A stretch of 62,637 bases of DNA from Nevskia sp035651715 (GTDB lineage: Bacteria; Pseudomonadota; Gammaproteobacteria; Nevskiales; Nevskiaceae), in the NCBI GenBank assembly GCA_035651715.1, contig DASRFD010000006.1, positions 1-62,637 of the forward strand, read 5' to 3'. Shown piece by piece: positions 25,170-33,822 of the stretch. The notes beneath the pieces were generated by a model. It was not told the DNA's origin. It worked only from the letters and a program-made list of their open reading frames with translations, and did no database searches. How positions within the stretch are numbered: position 1 is the first letter of the stretch; each line of letters starts with the position of its first letter. Made by a program: the position numbers and the translations under genes.

Positions 25170-27458
25170 ATGAATGAACCCCTGAACAAGAAGGCCCTGC
25201 CCAAGGAAGAGCAGGCGGTGCTGGACCGCTTCCTGGCCGACAACCGCCTGTTTCTCGGGCCCGACCCGGAGATCATGCGCAACCACGCCCTGGCGCCGCG
25301 CACCGAGGAGGAGGACCGGGTCCTGAAAAAAGGCCTGGACGCGCACCAGGTGCACCACATCCGCGGCCTGATCAATGCCGCGCTGTCGGAAGCCTTCCAG
25401 ATGGTGAACCAGATGGGCGCCGCCCCCGGCGCCAAGTGGGGCGACCTGGTCACCGGCATCTACACCACCTCCGGCGACCTGGCGATGATCGCGCCGCACG
25501 GCATCATCGCCTTTGCCGCCTGCTGCTTCTATCCGATCAAGTTCATCAACAAGTACTGGATGAACGACCCCACCGTGGGGGTGAAGGATGGCGACGGCTT
25601 CATCCACAACGATGCGCGCTACGGCGGCATCCACAACACCGACCAGTCGATGATGATGCCCTTGTATTACAAGGGCGAGCTGGTGTGCTGGCTGTCCTCC
25701 ACCATCCACGAGGGCGAGAACGGCGCCTGCGAGCCGGGCGGCATGCCGGCGGCGGCGGAGAGCAAGTACGACGAAGGGATCAAGATGTCGCCCTTCAAGG
25801 TGGTCGAGAACTTCCAGATCAAACGCGACCTGCTGACCTTCCTGCAGAACTCGGTACGCGATCCCAAGCTGCAGCTGGAGGATATGAAGGTCAAGCTGCA
25901 TGCGGTGATCCGCCTGCGCGAGCGCATCGTGGCGATCCTCGACCAGTACGGCCGCGAAGCCCTGGTCGGCACCCTGCGCAGCCATCTGGAGGATGTCGAG
26001 ACCGAGATGCGCCGGCGCATCCGCGAGCTGCCCGACGGCACCACCCGCGTCAACGCCTTCATGGACTCCTCGCTGCGTGAGAACTGCATGCAGAAGATCA
26101 CCCTGGCGCTGACCGTCAAGGGCGACCGCATGATCCTCGATTTCCGCGGCACCGCGCCGCAGTTCCTCAACCGTGCGGTCAACACCAACATCGCCTCGTT
26201 CAAGGCGGCGCTGTGCACCGGCTTGCTGCAGAACATCTGGCCGGACCTGCCGCACACCATGGCGGTGCTGTCGCCAATCGAGATCATCAGCGACCGCAAC
26301 TCGATCATCGACGCCGAAGGCGAAATGCCGCAGGCGATGAGCCTGATGCCGCTGTTCAAGGCCTGCGTCATCTGGACCATCCCGATGAACAAGCTGAACT
26401 ACAGCCTGCCGCACCGCTACTCGGCGGTGATCGCGCAGCAGTACGACCAGGCGGCGACCTTCATCTATGGCGGCCTGACCCAGCACGGCGACGTCACCGG
26501 CAACTTCTGCGGCGACATCAACGGCATGGGACAGGGCGCGCGCTCCGACGCCGACGGCGAGCATTCCGTCTCGCCGGTGTTCGGCTTCATGGCCGACTCC
26601 GGCGAGCACGAGATCAACGAGGAGGACACGCCGATCATCCGTCTCGGCGCGCAGCGCCTGGCCAAGGACCGCATCGGCTTCGGCAAGTACCGCGGCGGCA
26701 TGGGCTACGAGCAGATCGCCACGGTGCGCGACTCCAACCTGTGGGGCTTCATGACCGGCTGCGAGGGCTCGCTGTTCTCCTCCGCCCAGGGCCTGTTCGG
26801 CGGCTACTCCTGCCCGTCCTACCAGCTGTGCAAGATCAAGGGCATCAACATCTTCGAGGAGCTGCGCAACAACCCGAAGCTGATCGACGAGTGGGACATC
26901 GTCAAGCTGATGAACGAGCGGCCGATTGCGGGCGGCAAGTACACCAGCCAGGACATGGGCATGACCTTCGAGCTGTGCCAGGAAGGCGAGATCTACATGA
27001 TCTGCCAGGGCAGCGGCGGCGGCTACGGCGACGTGCTGGAGCGCGATCCCGAGCTGGTGATGAAGGATCTGCGCGAGGACCTCATGTCGCACGACATCGC
27101 CCGCGACATCTACAAGGTGGTCTACGACGAGGCGACCCTGATCGTCGACGTCGAGGCCACCGAGGCGGCGCGCAACGCCTACCGCAGGGAGCGCATCGCG
27201 CGCGGCAGGCCGTTCGACCAGTTCTGCAAGGACTGGGTCAAGCCCGAGCCGCCGGCGGCGCTGCCGTACTTCGGCAGCTGGGACGACACCAGGGTGATCT
27301 ACGCCAGCAGCGCCGGCCAGCGCATCAAGATGGACTCCGACAAGCTGCAGGGCGTGTTCATGCTCAATCCCAAGGATCTGCGCATCGCCGAGCTGGAAGC
27401 CCAGGTCGACTCCCTGCGCGGTCAACTGGACGACTGCAACAAAGGCAAGAAGAACTGA
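25170..27458 (+). CDS. ApcD-like HyuB-family carboxylase subunit (set 2)
   Basis: A 762-aa HyuB-family subunit paralogous to the set-1 protein at 11678-13951. Shared blocks include MNQMGAAPGAKWGDLV, GDGFIHNDARYG, STIHEGENGA, ATFIYGGLTQHGDVTGNFC, KYRGGMGYEQI and CQGSGGGYGDVLERDPELV. It ends in a short helical, charged tail (IAELEAQVDSLRGQL), as in set 1. The ATG at 25170 follows TTTTGGAG; a longer frame reaching back into apcC-like lacks family similarity. It is predicted to hold the carboxylation site together with the HyuA-like subunits. Confidence 0.87.
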   Translation: MNEPLNKKALPKEEQAVLDRFLADNRLFLGPDPEIMRNHALAPRTEEEDRVLKKGLDAHQVHHIRGLINAALSEAFQMVNQMGAAPGAKWGDLVTGIYTTSGDLAMIAPHGIIAFAACCFYPIKFINKYWMNDPTVGVKDGDGFIHNDARYGGIHNTDQSMMMPLYYKGELVCWLSSTIHEGENGACEPGGMPAAAESKYDEGIKMSPFKVVENFQIKRDLLTFLQNSVRDPKLQLEDMKVKLHAVIRLRERIVAILDQYGREALVGTLRSHLEDVETEMRRRIRELPDGTTRVNAFMDSSLRENCMQKITLALTVKGDRMILDFRGTAPQFLNRAVNTNIASFKAALCTGLLQNIWPDLPHTMAVLSPIEIISDRNSIIDAEGEMPQAMSLMPLFKACVIWTIPMNKLNYSLPHRYSAVIAQQYDQAATFIYGGLTQHGDVTGNFCGDINGMGQGARSDADGEHSVSPVFGFMADSGEHEINEEDTPIIRLGAQRLAKDRIGFGKYRGGMGYEQIATVRDSNLWGFMTGCEGSLFSSAQGLFGGYSCPSYQLCKIKGINIFEELRNNPKLIDEWDIVKLMNERPIAGGKYTSQDMGMTFELCQEGEIYMICQGSGGGYGDVLERDPELVMKDLREDLMSHDIARDIYKVVYDEATLIVDVEATEAARNAYRRERIARGRPFDQFCKDWVKPEPPAALPYFGSWDDTRVIYASSAGQRIKMDSDKLQGVFMLNPKDLRIAELEAQVDSLRGQLDDCNKGKKN

Positions 27459-27486
27459 GCCATTCCGCAACGAAGGGAGGAGAGAG

Positions 27487-28305
27487 ATGACCGACTACGG
27501 CAAGGCATTCCGCCTCGACGGCAAGACCGCCCTGGTCAGCGGCGGCGCGCGCGGTATCGGCGCGGCGATCGCCGAGGCGCTGGCCCAGGCCGGCGCCAGC
27601 GTGATGGTCACCGACCTGCTGGAGCGCCCGGGACAGGAAACGGTGGAGCGCATCCGCCGCGTCGGCGGCGAAGCGGCGTTCTTCCAGCACGATGTGACCA
27701 ACGAGGACCAGTGGCAGGCGGCGATCGCCGCCGCCGAGAAGACCTTCGGCCCGCTGGAAGTCCTGGTCAACAACGCCGGCATCGAGACCGCGGCGCTGCT
27801 GAGCCAGTGCGAGCTGGCCGATTTCAAGCGGGTGATGGAGGTCAACGTCAACGGCGTGTTCCTCGGCCTCAAGCACGCGGTGCGCGCGATGTCGCCCGGC
27901 GGCAGTTCCGGCCGCGCCGGCTCGATCATCAACATGTCGTCGGTCGCCGGCCTGATCGGCACTACCGGCCACATCTCCTACCATGCCTCGAAGGGCGCGG
28001 TGCGCGTCATGACCAAGGCCGCGGCGATCGAATGCGCGCAGCTCGGCACCGGCATCCGGGTCAATTCGGTGCACCCGGCCATCGTCGGCACCGAGATGGG
28101 CACCAATTTCATCAAGCACTTCGTCGACCTCAAGCTGGCCCCGGACTACGCCACGGCCGAGACCGCGTTCAAGGCGGCGCACCCGCTGGGCGGCTTCGGC
28201 GAGACCGCCGACGTGGCCAGCGCGGTGCTGTACCTGGCCTCGCCGGCGTCGAAATGGGTCACCGGCACGGAGCTGGTGCTGGACGGCGGCTACACCGCCG
28301 CCTAG
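27487..28305 (+). CDS. short-chain dehydrogenase/reductase (SDR) 1
   Basis: A 272-aa classical SDR. The cofactor-binding motif is GGARGIGA near residue 19, NNAG near 95, and the catalytic pair is Y165/K169 in SYHASK with the preceding serine in MSSVAG. The C-terminal WVTGTELVLDGGYTAA is typical of the family. It is embedded between the ApcD-like and ApcE-like genes. In acetophenone degraders an SDR, (S)-1-phenylethanol dehydrogenase, makes the ketone that the carboxylase uses, so oxidation of a secondary alcohol to the ketone is the natural inference. Substrate and stereochemistry cannot be read from sequence. Confidence 0.9.
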   Translation: MTDYGKAFRLDGKTALVSGGARGIGAAIAEALAQAGASVMVTDLLERPGQETVERIRRVGGEAAFFQHDVTNEDQWQAAIAAAEKTFGPLEVLVNNAGIETAALLSQCELADFKRVMEVNVNGVFLGLKHAVRAMSPGGSSGRAGSIINMSSVAGLIGTTGHISYHASKGAVRVMTKAAAIECAQLGTGIRVNSVHPAIVGTEMGTNFIKHFVDLKLAPDYATAETAFKAAHPLGGFGETADVASAVLYLASPASKWVTGTELVLDGGYTAA

Positions 28306-28320
28306 GGCCTTGGGACGCCG

Positions 28321-29151
28321 ATGGCCGCACTGACCGAACGCCTCGCCGCCAGCGGCCATGGCCTGTGGCTGGATTACGGCGCTTACGCCGGCCGGCTGCT
28401 GGCCAACGGCGCCGCGCCCTGGCTCGACGTGGATGCGGCCAGCGGCTGGCTGCGCAAGGCGCAGAGCCTGCTCAAGTCCGACGTGGTCAGCCTGCCGGTC
28501 GCCGCGGTCGCCGCCGACTGGCTGCGCGCGCATCCCGAGCTGGTCGGCGCCATGGCGGCCAAGCGCCGCAACGTCTTTGCCCTGAAGACCCTGCTCGCCG
28601 ACGAGGGCTTGCGCGCCCACCTGGCGACCCTGGCCCTGGTGCTGCGCGCCAGCTTCGCCGGCGCGCCGCTGGTGCTGGCCCTGCCTTCACCGCGGCTGTG
28701 GGTGACGCTGGCCCACGCCCAGGCCCACGCCGGCGAGACGGCCGAGGTCGACGCCGACGCGGTGGACGGTGCCGCCGCCTATGTCGCCGATTTTCTGCGC
28801 GGCTTCGCCGAAGCCGGACTCGACGGGCTGCTGCTGGAGGAAAGCGGCGAGACGGAGCCGGCGTCGGCGGAGGATTTGCAGCTGTACCAGGCGGTGTTCA
28901 ACGTCGCCGCGCATTACCGCTGGGAGACGGGTCTGCGCCTGCCGCTGGGCCGCTGCGCCGCCGCCACGGGCCTGGGCTTCGTCCTGGCGCCGCAGGCGGT
29001 CGCCGGCGCCAGGCTCGGCTTGCGGGTGCCGGCGGCGTTCTGGGACGGTGCGCCGCCTCCGGGCTGTCCGGACGGGGGATTCCGCTTCGCCGAGATTCCG
29101 GCCGGGGCCAGCCCGGAAGGGGTGCTCGAGCGGCTGGCGGCCTTGCGTTGA
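28321..29151 (+). CDS. ApcE-position protein, copy 2 (putative ketone carboxylase epsilon-type subunit)
   Basis: A 276-aa Ala/Leu-rich soluble protein, paralogue of the 283-aa protein at 7834-8685. Shared landmarks: YAGRLLANGAAPWLD at about 21-35, LVLALPSPRL in the middle, AAAYVADFL and AHYRWETGL near 200. It starts 15 nt after SDR 1. Its size and gene setting match ApcE of acetophenone carboxylase, a loosely bound component needed for activity there. I do not recognise a diagnostic motif, so the name rests on context. The consistent presence of one copy per carboxylase set strengthens a functional link. Confidence 0.6.
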   Translation: MAALTERLAASGHGLWLDYGAYAGRLLANGAAPWLDVDAASGWLRKAQSLLKSDVVSLPVAAVAADWLRAHPELVGAMAAKRRNVFALKTLLADEGLRAHLATLALVLRASFAGAPLVLALPSPRLWVTLAHAQAHAGETAEVDADAVDGAAAYVADFLRGFAEAGLDGLLLEESGETEPASAEDLQLYQAVFNVAAHYRWETGLRLPLGRCAAATGLGFVLAPQAVAGARLGLRVPAAFWDGAPPPGCPDGGFRFAEIPAGASPEGVLERLAALR

Positions 29152-29172
29152 ACGCGCCGTAAAGGGGAAGGG

Positions 29173-29631
29173 ATGCACGAATACCGCATGGAGCATCTGT
29201 TTTCATACAACGCCGGCCTCAGGCCGCCGGAAGTGATCGCGCCCCTGCCGGAAGGCGCGCGCGCCACCTTCCACATCACCGGCGGCACCATCCGCGGCCG
29301 GCGCCTCAACGGCCGCTTGCAGGCCGCCGGCGCCGACTGGTTCCTGCTGCGCCGCGACGGCGTCGGCCAGCTCGACGTGCGCGCCACGCTGGAATCCGAC
29401 GACGGCGCCCTGATCTACGCCAGCTATCCCGGGCTCGCCGACTTCGGCGAGGACGGCTACGAGCGCTTCCTGCGCGGCGAGCTGCCGAAGACCGTGAAGC
29501 TGCGCACCACGCCGACCCTGCGCACGGCGCACCCCGATTACCAATGGCTGCACCGCCTGCTCTGCGTGGGCGTCGGCGAGGCCGATCTCGAGAAGCTCGA
29601 AGTGTCCTACGACGTCTACGCGGTGCGTTAG
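29173..29631 (+). CDS. DUF3237 family protein
   Basis: A 152-aa protein with the DUF3237 (UPF0311) pattern: a beta-rich fold beginning LFSYNAGL, the block FHITGGTIRGRRLNGRL, GADWFLLRRDGVGQLDVRATLESDDGA split over two strands, and the ending PDYQWLHRLLCVGVG. Family function is not established, although members recur in aromatic and ketone catabolic operons. It is co-transcribed between the ApcE-like and ligase genes (21 nt and 15 nt spacers). Binding or isomerising a pathway intermediate would fit but is speculative. Confidence 0.82.
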   Translation: MHEYRMEHLFSYNAGLRPPEVIAPLPEGARATFHITGGTIRGRRLNGRLQAAGADWFLLRRDGVGQLDVRATLESDDGALIYASYPGLADFGEDGYERFLRGELPKTVKLRTTPTLRTAHPDYQWLHRLLCVGVGEADLEKLEVSYDVYAVR

Positions 29632-29646
29632 CCGGAGAAATTTGCG

Positions 29647-31680
29647 ATGGTCAAGGAAGGAGAGCTGCTGTGGACCCCGCGCCCCGAGTTCGCGGCGAAC
29701 TCGAACCTGGCGCACTACATGACCTGGCTGAGGCAGACCCGCAAGCTCGATTTCAAGGATTACGAGGCACTGCGCCACTGGTCCGTGACCGAGATCGAGG
29801 ACTTCTGGGCCTCGATCTGGGATTACTTCAAGGTGCAGTCCGAGCAGCCCTATCAGCGCGTGCTGGACCGGCGGGTGATGCCGGGCGCGAAGTGGTTCGA
29901 AGGCTCGCGCCTGAACTACGCCGAGCACCTGTTGCGGGCGGAAGCGGCCAAGGGCGACGCGCCGGTATTCCATCACCTGTCGGAGAACCGCGCGCTGGCG
30001 CGGATGAGCTGGAACGAAATGGGGCGGCAGGTGCGCATCCTGGCGACGCAGCTGCGCGCGCTGGGCGTGGTGCCGGGCGACCGCGTCGTTTCCTACATGC
30101 CGAACGTGCCGGAGACGGCGATCGCGATGATGGCGACCACGGCGATCGGCGCGGTGTGGTCCTCGGCCGCGCCCGAGTTCGGCGTCAAGACCGTCACCGA
30201 GCGCTTCAGCCAGATCCAGCCCAAGGTGCTGTTCGCGGCGGACGGCTACCGCTTCGGCGGCAAGGACTTCAAGCGCGAAACCGAGGTGCGCAGCATCATC
30301 GCCGAGCTGCCGACCCTGGAACGGGTGGTGTGGCTGCCATACCTCGATCCGCAGGGCGAGGTGCCGCAAAGCCTGCCCAAGGCCATGTCCTGGCGGCGGC
30401 TGATGGACCGCGAGCCGGTGCCGCGCGACAGGTTCCGCTATGAGCGGGTCGACTACGACCATCCCTTGTGGATCGTCTTTTCCTCCGGCACCACAGGTCT
30501 GCCCAAGGCCATCGTCCACAGCCACGTCGGCGTGCTGGTCGAGCACCTCAAGCTGATGCACTTCCACCTCGGCCTGAAGCCGGACTCGGTGATGTTCTTC
30601 TACAGCACCACCGGCTGGATGATGTGGAACCTGCTGCTGGCGGCGCTTCTCACCGGCGCCGGCGTGGTGCTGTACGACGGCAACCCGGCCTGGCCCGACC
30701 TCGACCTGCTGTGGAAGCTGGCGGCCGACTGCGGCGTGACCTCGTTCGGCGCCAGCCCGACCTACGTGCAGATGATGGAGAAGGCCCGGCTCAAGCCGAT
30801 GGAGAGCCACGACCTGTCGCGGCTGGAGTCCATCGTCGTCGCCGGCGCGCCGTCGACGCCGGAGACCTTCGACTGGTTCTACCGCTGCGTCAAGAAAGAC
30901 CTGTGGGTCACCTCGCAGTCGGGCGGCACCGAGCTGTGCAGCGGCTTCGTCGGCGCCTCGCCGCTGCTGCCGGTCCACGCCGGCGAGATCCAGACGCGCA
31001 TGCTGGGCATGGACGTGCACTCGTGGAGCGACGACGGCAAGGAACTGGTCGACCAGGTCGGCGAGCTGGTGGCGACCAGCCCGTTCCCGTCGATGCCGAT
31101 CCGCTTCTGGAACGACACCGGCGGCAAGCGTTATCGCGAGTCCTACTTCGAGGTGTTCCCCGGGGTATGGCGCCACGGCGACTTCATCAAGATCAACCAG
31201 CGCGGCGGCTGCTACATCTACGGCCGTTCGGACTCCACGCTGAACCGCTACGGCGTGCGCATCGGCACCGCCGAAATCTATCGCGCGGTGGAGCAGGTGG
31301 AGGAAGTGGCGGACAGCCTGATCGTCTGCTGCGAGCTGCCGGGCGGACATTTCTTCATGCCGCTGTTCGTCAAGCTCAAGCCGGGCTTCGCCCTCGACGA
31401 CGGGGTGCGCAACCGCATCGCGGCCAAGCTGCGCGAGGACTGCAGCCCGCGCCACGTGCCGGACCGCATGTACGCGGTGGAGGCGGTGCCGTACACCCTG
31501 ACCGGCAAGAAGATGGAAGTGCCGGTGCGCAAGATCCTGATGGGCTGGCCGCTGGAGAAGGCCGCCAGCCGCGACGCGATGATGAATCCCGAAGCCATCG
31601 ACTACTTCGTGCGCTTCGCCCAGGAATCGATCGACTACCAGTGGCGCCCGGCCGATCCGCAAACCGCCGTAGTGCGCTGA
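29647..31680 (+). CDS. acetoacetyl-CoA synthetase-like AMP-forming acid-CoA ligase
   Basis: A 677-aa ANL-superfamily ligase of the acetoacetyl-CoA synthetase type. The AMP-binding P-loop SSGTTGLPKA lies at about 278-287, the TTGWMMWN block follows, and the C-terminal LTGKKMEVPVRK near 618 contains the catalytic lysine of motif A10. In Aromatoleum the apc genes are followed by bal, a benzoylacetate-CoA ligase of the same family. Here it would activate the beta-keto acid made by carboxylase set 2 at the cost of ATP to AMP. Whether it takes acetoacetate, a longer alkyl beta-keto acid or an aroylacetate is open. It starts 15 nt after DUF3237. Confidence 0.9.
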   Translation: MVKEGELLWTPRPEFAANSNLAHYMTWLRQTRKLDFKDYEALRHWSVTEIEDFWASIWDYFKVQSEQPYQRVLDRRVMPGAKWFEGSRLNYAEHLLRAEAAKGDAPVFHHLSENRALARMSWNEMGRQVRILATQLRALGVVPGDRVVSYMPNVPETAIAMMATTAIGAVWSSAAPEFGVKTVTERFSQIQPKVLFAADGYRFGGKDFKRETEVRSIIAELPTLERVVWLPYLDPQGEVPQSLPKAMSWRRLMDREPVPRDRFRYERVDYDHPLWIVFSSGTTGLPKAIVHSHVGVLVEHLKLMHFHLGLKPDSVMFFYSTTGWMMWNLLLAALLTGAGVVLYDGNPAWPDLDLLWKLAADCGVTSFGASPTYVQMMEKARLKPMESHDLSRLESIVVAGAPSTPETFDWFYRCVKKDLWVTSQSGGTELCSGFVGASPLLPVHAGEIQTRMLGMDVHSWSDDGKELVDQVGELVATSPFPSMPIRFWNDTGGKRYRESYFEVFPGVWRHGDFIKINQRGGCYIYGRSDSTLNRYGVRIGTAEIYRAVEQVEEVADSLIVCCELPGGHFFMPLFVKLKPGFALDDGVRNRIAAKLREDCSPRHVPDRMYAVEAVPYTLTGKKMEVPVRKILMGWPLEKAASRDAMMNPEAIDYFVRFAQESIDYQWRPADPQTAVVR

Positions 31681-31694
31681 GGAGGAGAACCCGA

Positions 31695-32468
31695 ATGAAA
31701 CGAGTACAGAACAAGGTCTGCGTGGTCACCGGCGCCGCCCGCGGCCTGGGCCTGGCGGCGGCCGAGGCGCTGGCGCGCGAGGGTGGGCGGGTGCTGCTGA
31801 CCGACGTGGACCGCGCCGCCGGCGAAGCGGAAGCCGCCCGCCTCAACGGCCTGGGCTATGCCGCGAAGTTCATGGCGCAGGACGTGACGCAGGAGGCGCA
31901 GTGGAACGAGGTGCTGGATCGCGCCGCCGCGGCCTGGAGCGCGCCGCTGGACGTGCTGGTGAACAACGCCGGCATCGCCGCCCTCGCCGACGTGGAGAAG
32001 GAAAGCCTGGCGCATTGGCGCAAGACCCTGGCGGTGAACCTGGACGGGGTGTTCCTCGGCACCCAGGCCGCCATCGCGCGGATGAAAGGGCGGGGCGGCT
32101 CCATCGTCAATATCGCCTCGATCGAGGGGCTGCAGGGCGAGCAGCTGATCCCGGCCTACAACGCCAGCAAGGGCGGGGTGCGCATCTTTACCCGCTCCGC
32201 CGCGATCCACTGCGCCCGCGCCGGCTACAACATCCGCATCAACAATGTCTGTCCCGGCTTCGCCGAGACGCAGATGGTGGCGGGGGCCCTGGCCACGCTT
32301 TCGCCGGAGGACGCGCAGGCCTTCGCCGGGCGCACCCTGGCGCGCATCCCGATGGGCCGCTTCGCGCGGCCCGACGAGATCGCCCAGGCCGTGCTGTTCC
32401 TGGCCTCGGACGAATCCAGCTACGTGACCGGCTCGGACCTGGTCGTCGACGGCGGCATGACGGCCTGA
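31695..32468 (+). CDS. short-chain dehydrogenase/reductase (SDR) 2
   Basis: A 257-aa classical SDR with GAARGLGL (cofactor loop), NNAGIA, and the catalytic Y155/K159 in AYNASKGG. It has a strong ribosome binding site (GGAGGAG) 14 nt after the ligase stop. It resembles SDR 1 in general plan but not closely in sequence. It could oxidise a second alcohol or epimer feeding carboxylase set 2, or act on a hydroxyacyl intermediate. Confidence 0.9.
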   Translation: MKRVQNKVCVVTGAARGLGLAAAEALAREGGRVLLTDVDRAAGEAEAARLNGLGYAAKFMAQDVTQEAQWNEVLDRAAAAWSAPLDVLVNNAGIAALADVEKESLAHWRKTLAVNLDGVFLGTQAAIARMKGRGGSIVNIASIEGLQGEQLIPAYNASKGGVRIFTRSAAIHCARAGYNIRINNVCPGFAETQMVAGALATLSPEDAQAFAGRTLARIPMGRFARPDEIAQAVLFLASDESSYVTGSDLVVDGGMTA

Positions 32469-32505
32469 GCTTCGCCCAGGCAACGAACACTTGAGGAGAC
32501 AAGCA

Positions 32506-33627
32506 ATGAGCAAAAAGCCCGTGGTCATCTACGGCGTCACCGGCTACACCGGCCGCCTCGTCGCCGAATACCTGCGCGAATACCGCGTGCCCTTCATCGC
32601 CGCCGGCCGCGACGGCAAGCGCGTCAAGGAAGTGATGGACAAGGTGCCCGGCATCGAGAACGCCGACTACGAGATCGCCGAGGTCAAGCACACCACCGAG
32701 GACCTGACGCGGCTGTTTAAGGGCGCCCAGGTGGTGTGCAACATGGTCGGCCCGTTCATGAAATACGGCCCGGAGGCGGTGGAGGCCTCGCTCGCCGCCG
32801 GCTGCCACTACACCGACACCAACGGCGAGCAGAACTGGATGATGCACTGCGAGGAGACCTGGGGGAGGAAATTCGCCGAGCGCAATCTCCTGCTCACCCC
32901 CGGCATCGCGCAGATGTACACCACCGGCGAAATCGCCGCGAACATCTGCCTGGAGACGCCGGGCCTGGACACCCTGGATATCCTGGTGCTGTGGAAGGGC
33001 TTCCCCACCTACGCCTCGACCCAGACCATCTTCAGCATCCTCACCTCCAACTTCTTCTACCTCGACCAGAACCAGTACGTGCAGTGGTCGCCTTTCGCCA
33101 AGGCCGAGGTGCAGGTGCCGGGCCAGCACGCCGTGGCGATGGCGCTGCCCTGGGGCGGTACCGCCCACCCGGTGTGGTTCAAGAACGATCCGCGCGTGGC
33201 CAACTGCCGCGCCATGGGCGGCGTGTTCGAGCGCACGGTGATGGACGGCGTGGTGCAGATCACCAGCGTGGTGGAAGAGCAGATCAAGAAGATGCCGAAG
33301 GAGCAGCAGGAGAAGGCGCTGTCCGACATGGCGGCGAGCCTGCAGGCCGGCATGCCGCCGCGCGAGAACCCGCGCATCAACATCTCGGTCGACTCGGTGC
33401 ATGCCAGCGGCCCGCTCGGCCACGTGCACTGCGTGATCCATGGCAATTGCAACTACAAGCAGACCGGGCTGCTGCAGGCCTATGCCGCCTACCACCTGCT
33501 GCAGGCGCCGCCCAAGCGCTACGGCTTCGCCTCCGGCTGCCAGGCTTTCGGCCATCGCGAGCTGCTCGGTGTGCTGCAGAGCTTCGGCCTGGTCAGCAAG
33601 CCGGTGGTGACCAGCAACGTCTGGTAA
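32506..33627 (+). CDS. saccharopine dehydrogenase-like NAD(P)-binding protein
   Basis: A 373-aa protein with an N-terminal Rossmann motif GVTGYTGRLVAEYL (about 9-22) and the saccharopine-dehydrogenase-like pattern CNMVGPFMKYG / CHYTDTNGE. This family also includes trans-acting enoyl reductases and other reductases of unknown substrate, so lysine metabolism is not implied. The ATG at 32506 has GAGGAG upstream. It closes the set-2 gene series, 37 nt after SDR 2. It is followed by a GC-rich region without a clear T-tract terminator. Confidence 0.8.
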   Translation: MSKKPVVIYGVTGYTGRLVAEYLREYRVPFIAAGRDGKRVKEVMDKVPGIENADYEIAEVKHTTEDLTRLFKGAQVVCNMVGPFMKYGPEAVEASLAAGCHYTDTNGEQNWMMHCEETWGRKFAERNLLLTPGIAQMYTTGEIAANICLETPGLDTLDILVLWKGFPTYASTQTIFSILTSNFFYLDQNQYVQWSPFAKAEVQVPGQHAVAMALPWGGTAHPVWFKNDPRVANCRAMGGVFERTVMDGVVQITSVVEEQIKKMPKEQQEKALSDMAASLQAGMPPRENPRINISVDSVHASGPLGHVHCVIHGNCNYKQTGLLQAYAAYHLLQAPPKRYGFASGCQAFGHRELLGVLQSFGLVSKPVVTSNVW

Positions 33628-33822
33628 AGCGGGCGTGATGCCGCGGGGTTTGCCGCCGTCCCGCCGCGGGGCGGCGGTGCCCTGGCGTTCATGCCGGCAC
33701 CGGCGGTCGGGCCGGCCAATGGGGGCGCAGGGCCGGATCGGGTAGAGTCTGGATCGACCAATACCAGATCCGCGGGCGGCGCATCCGGCGTCCGGACCGC
33801 GGGGACCCGGGGAGATCCGTTC

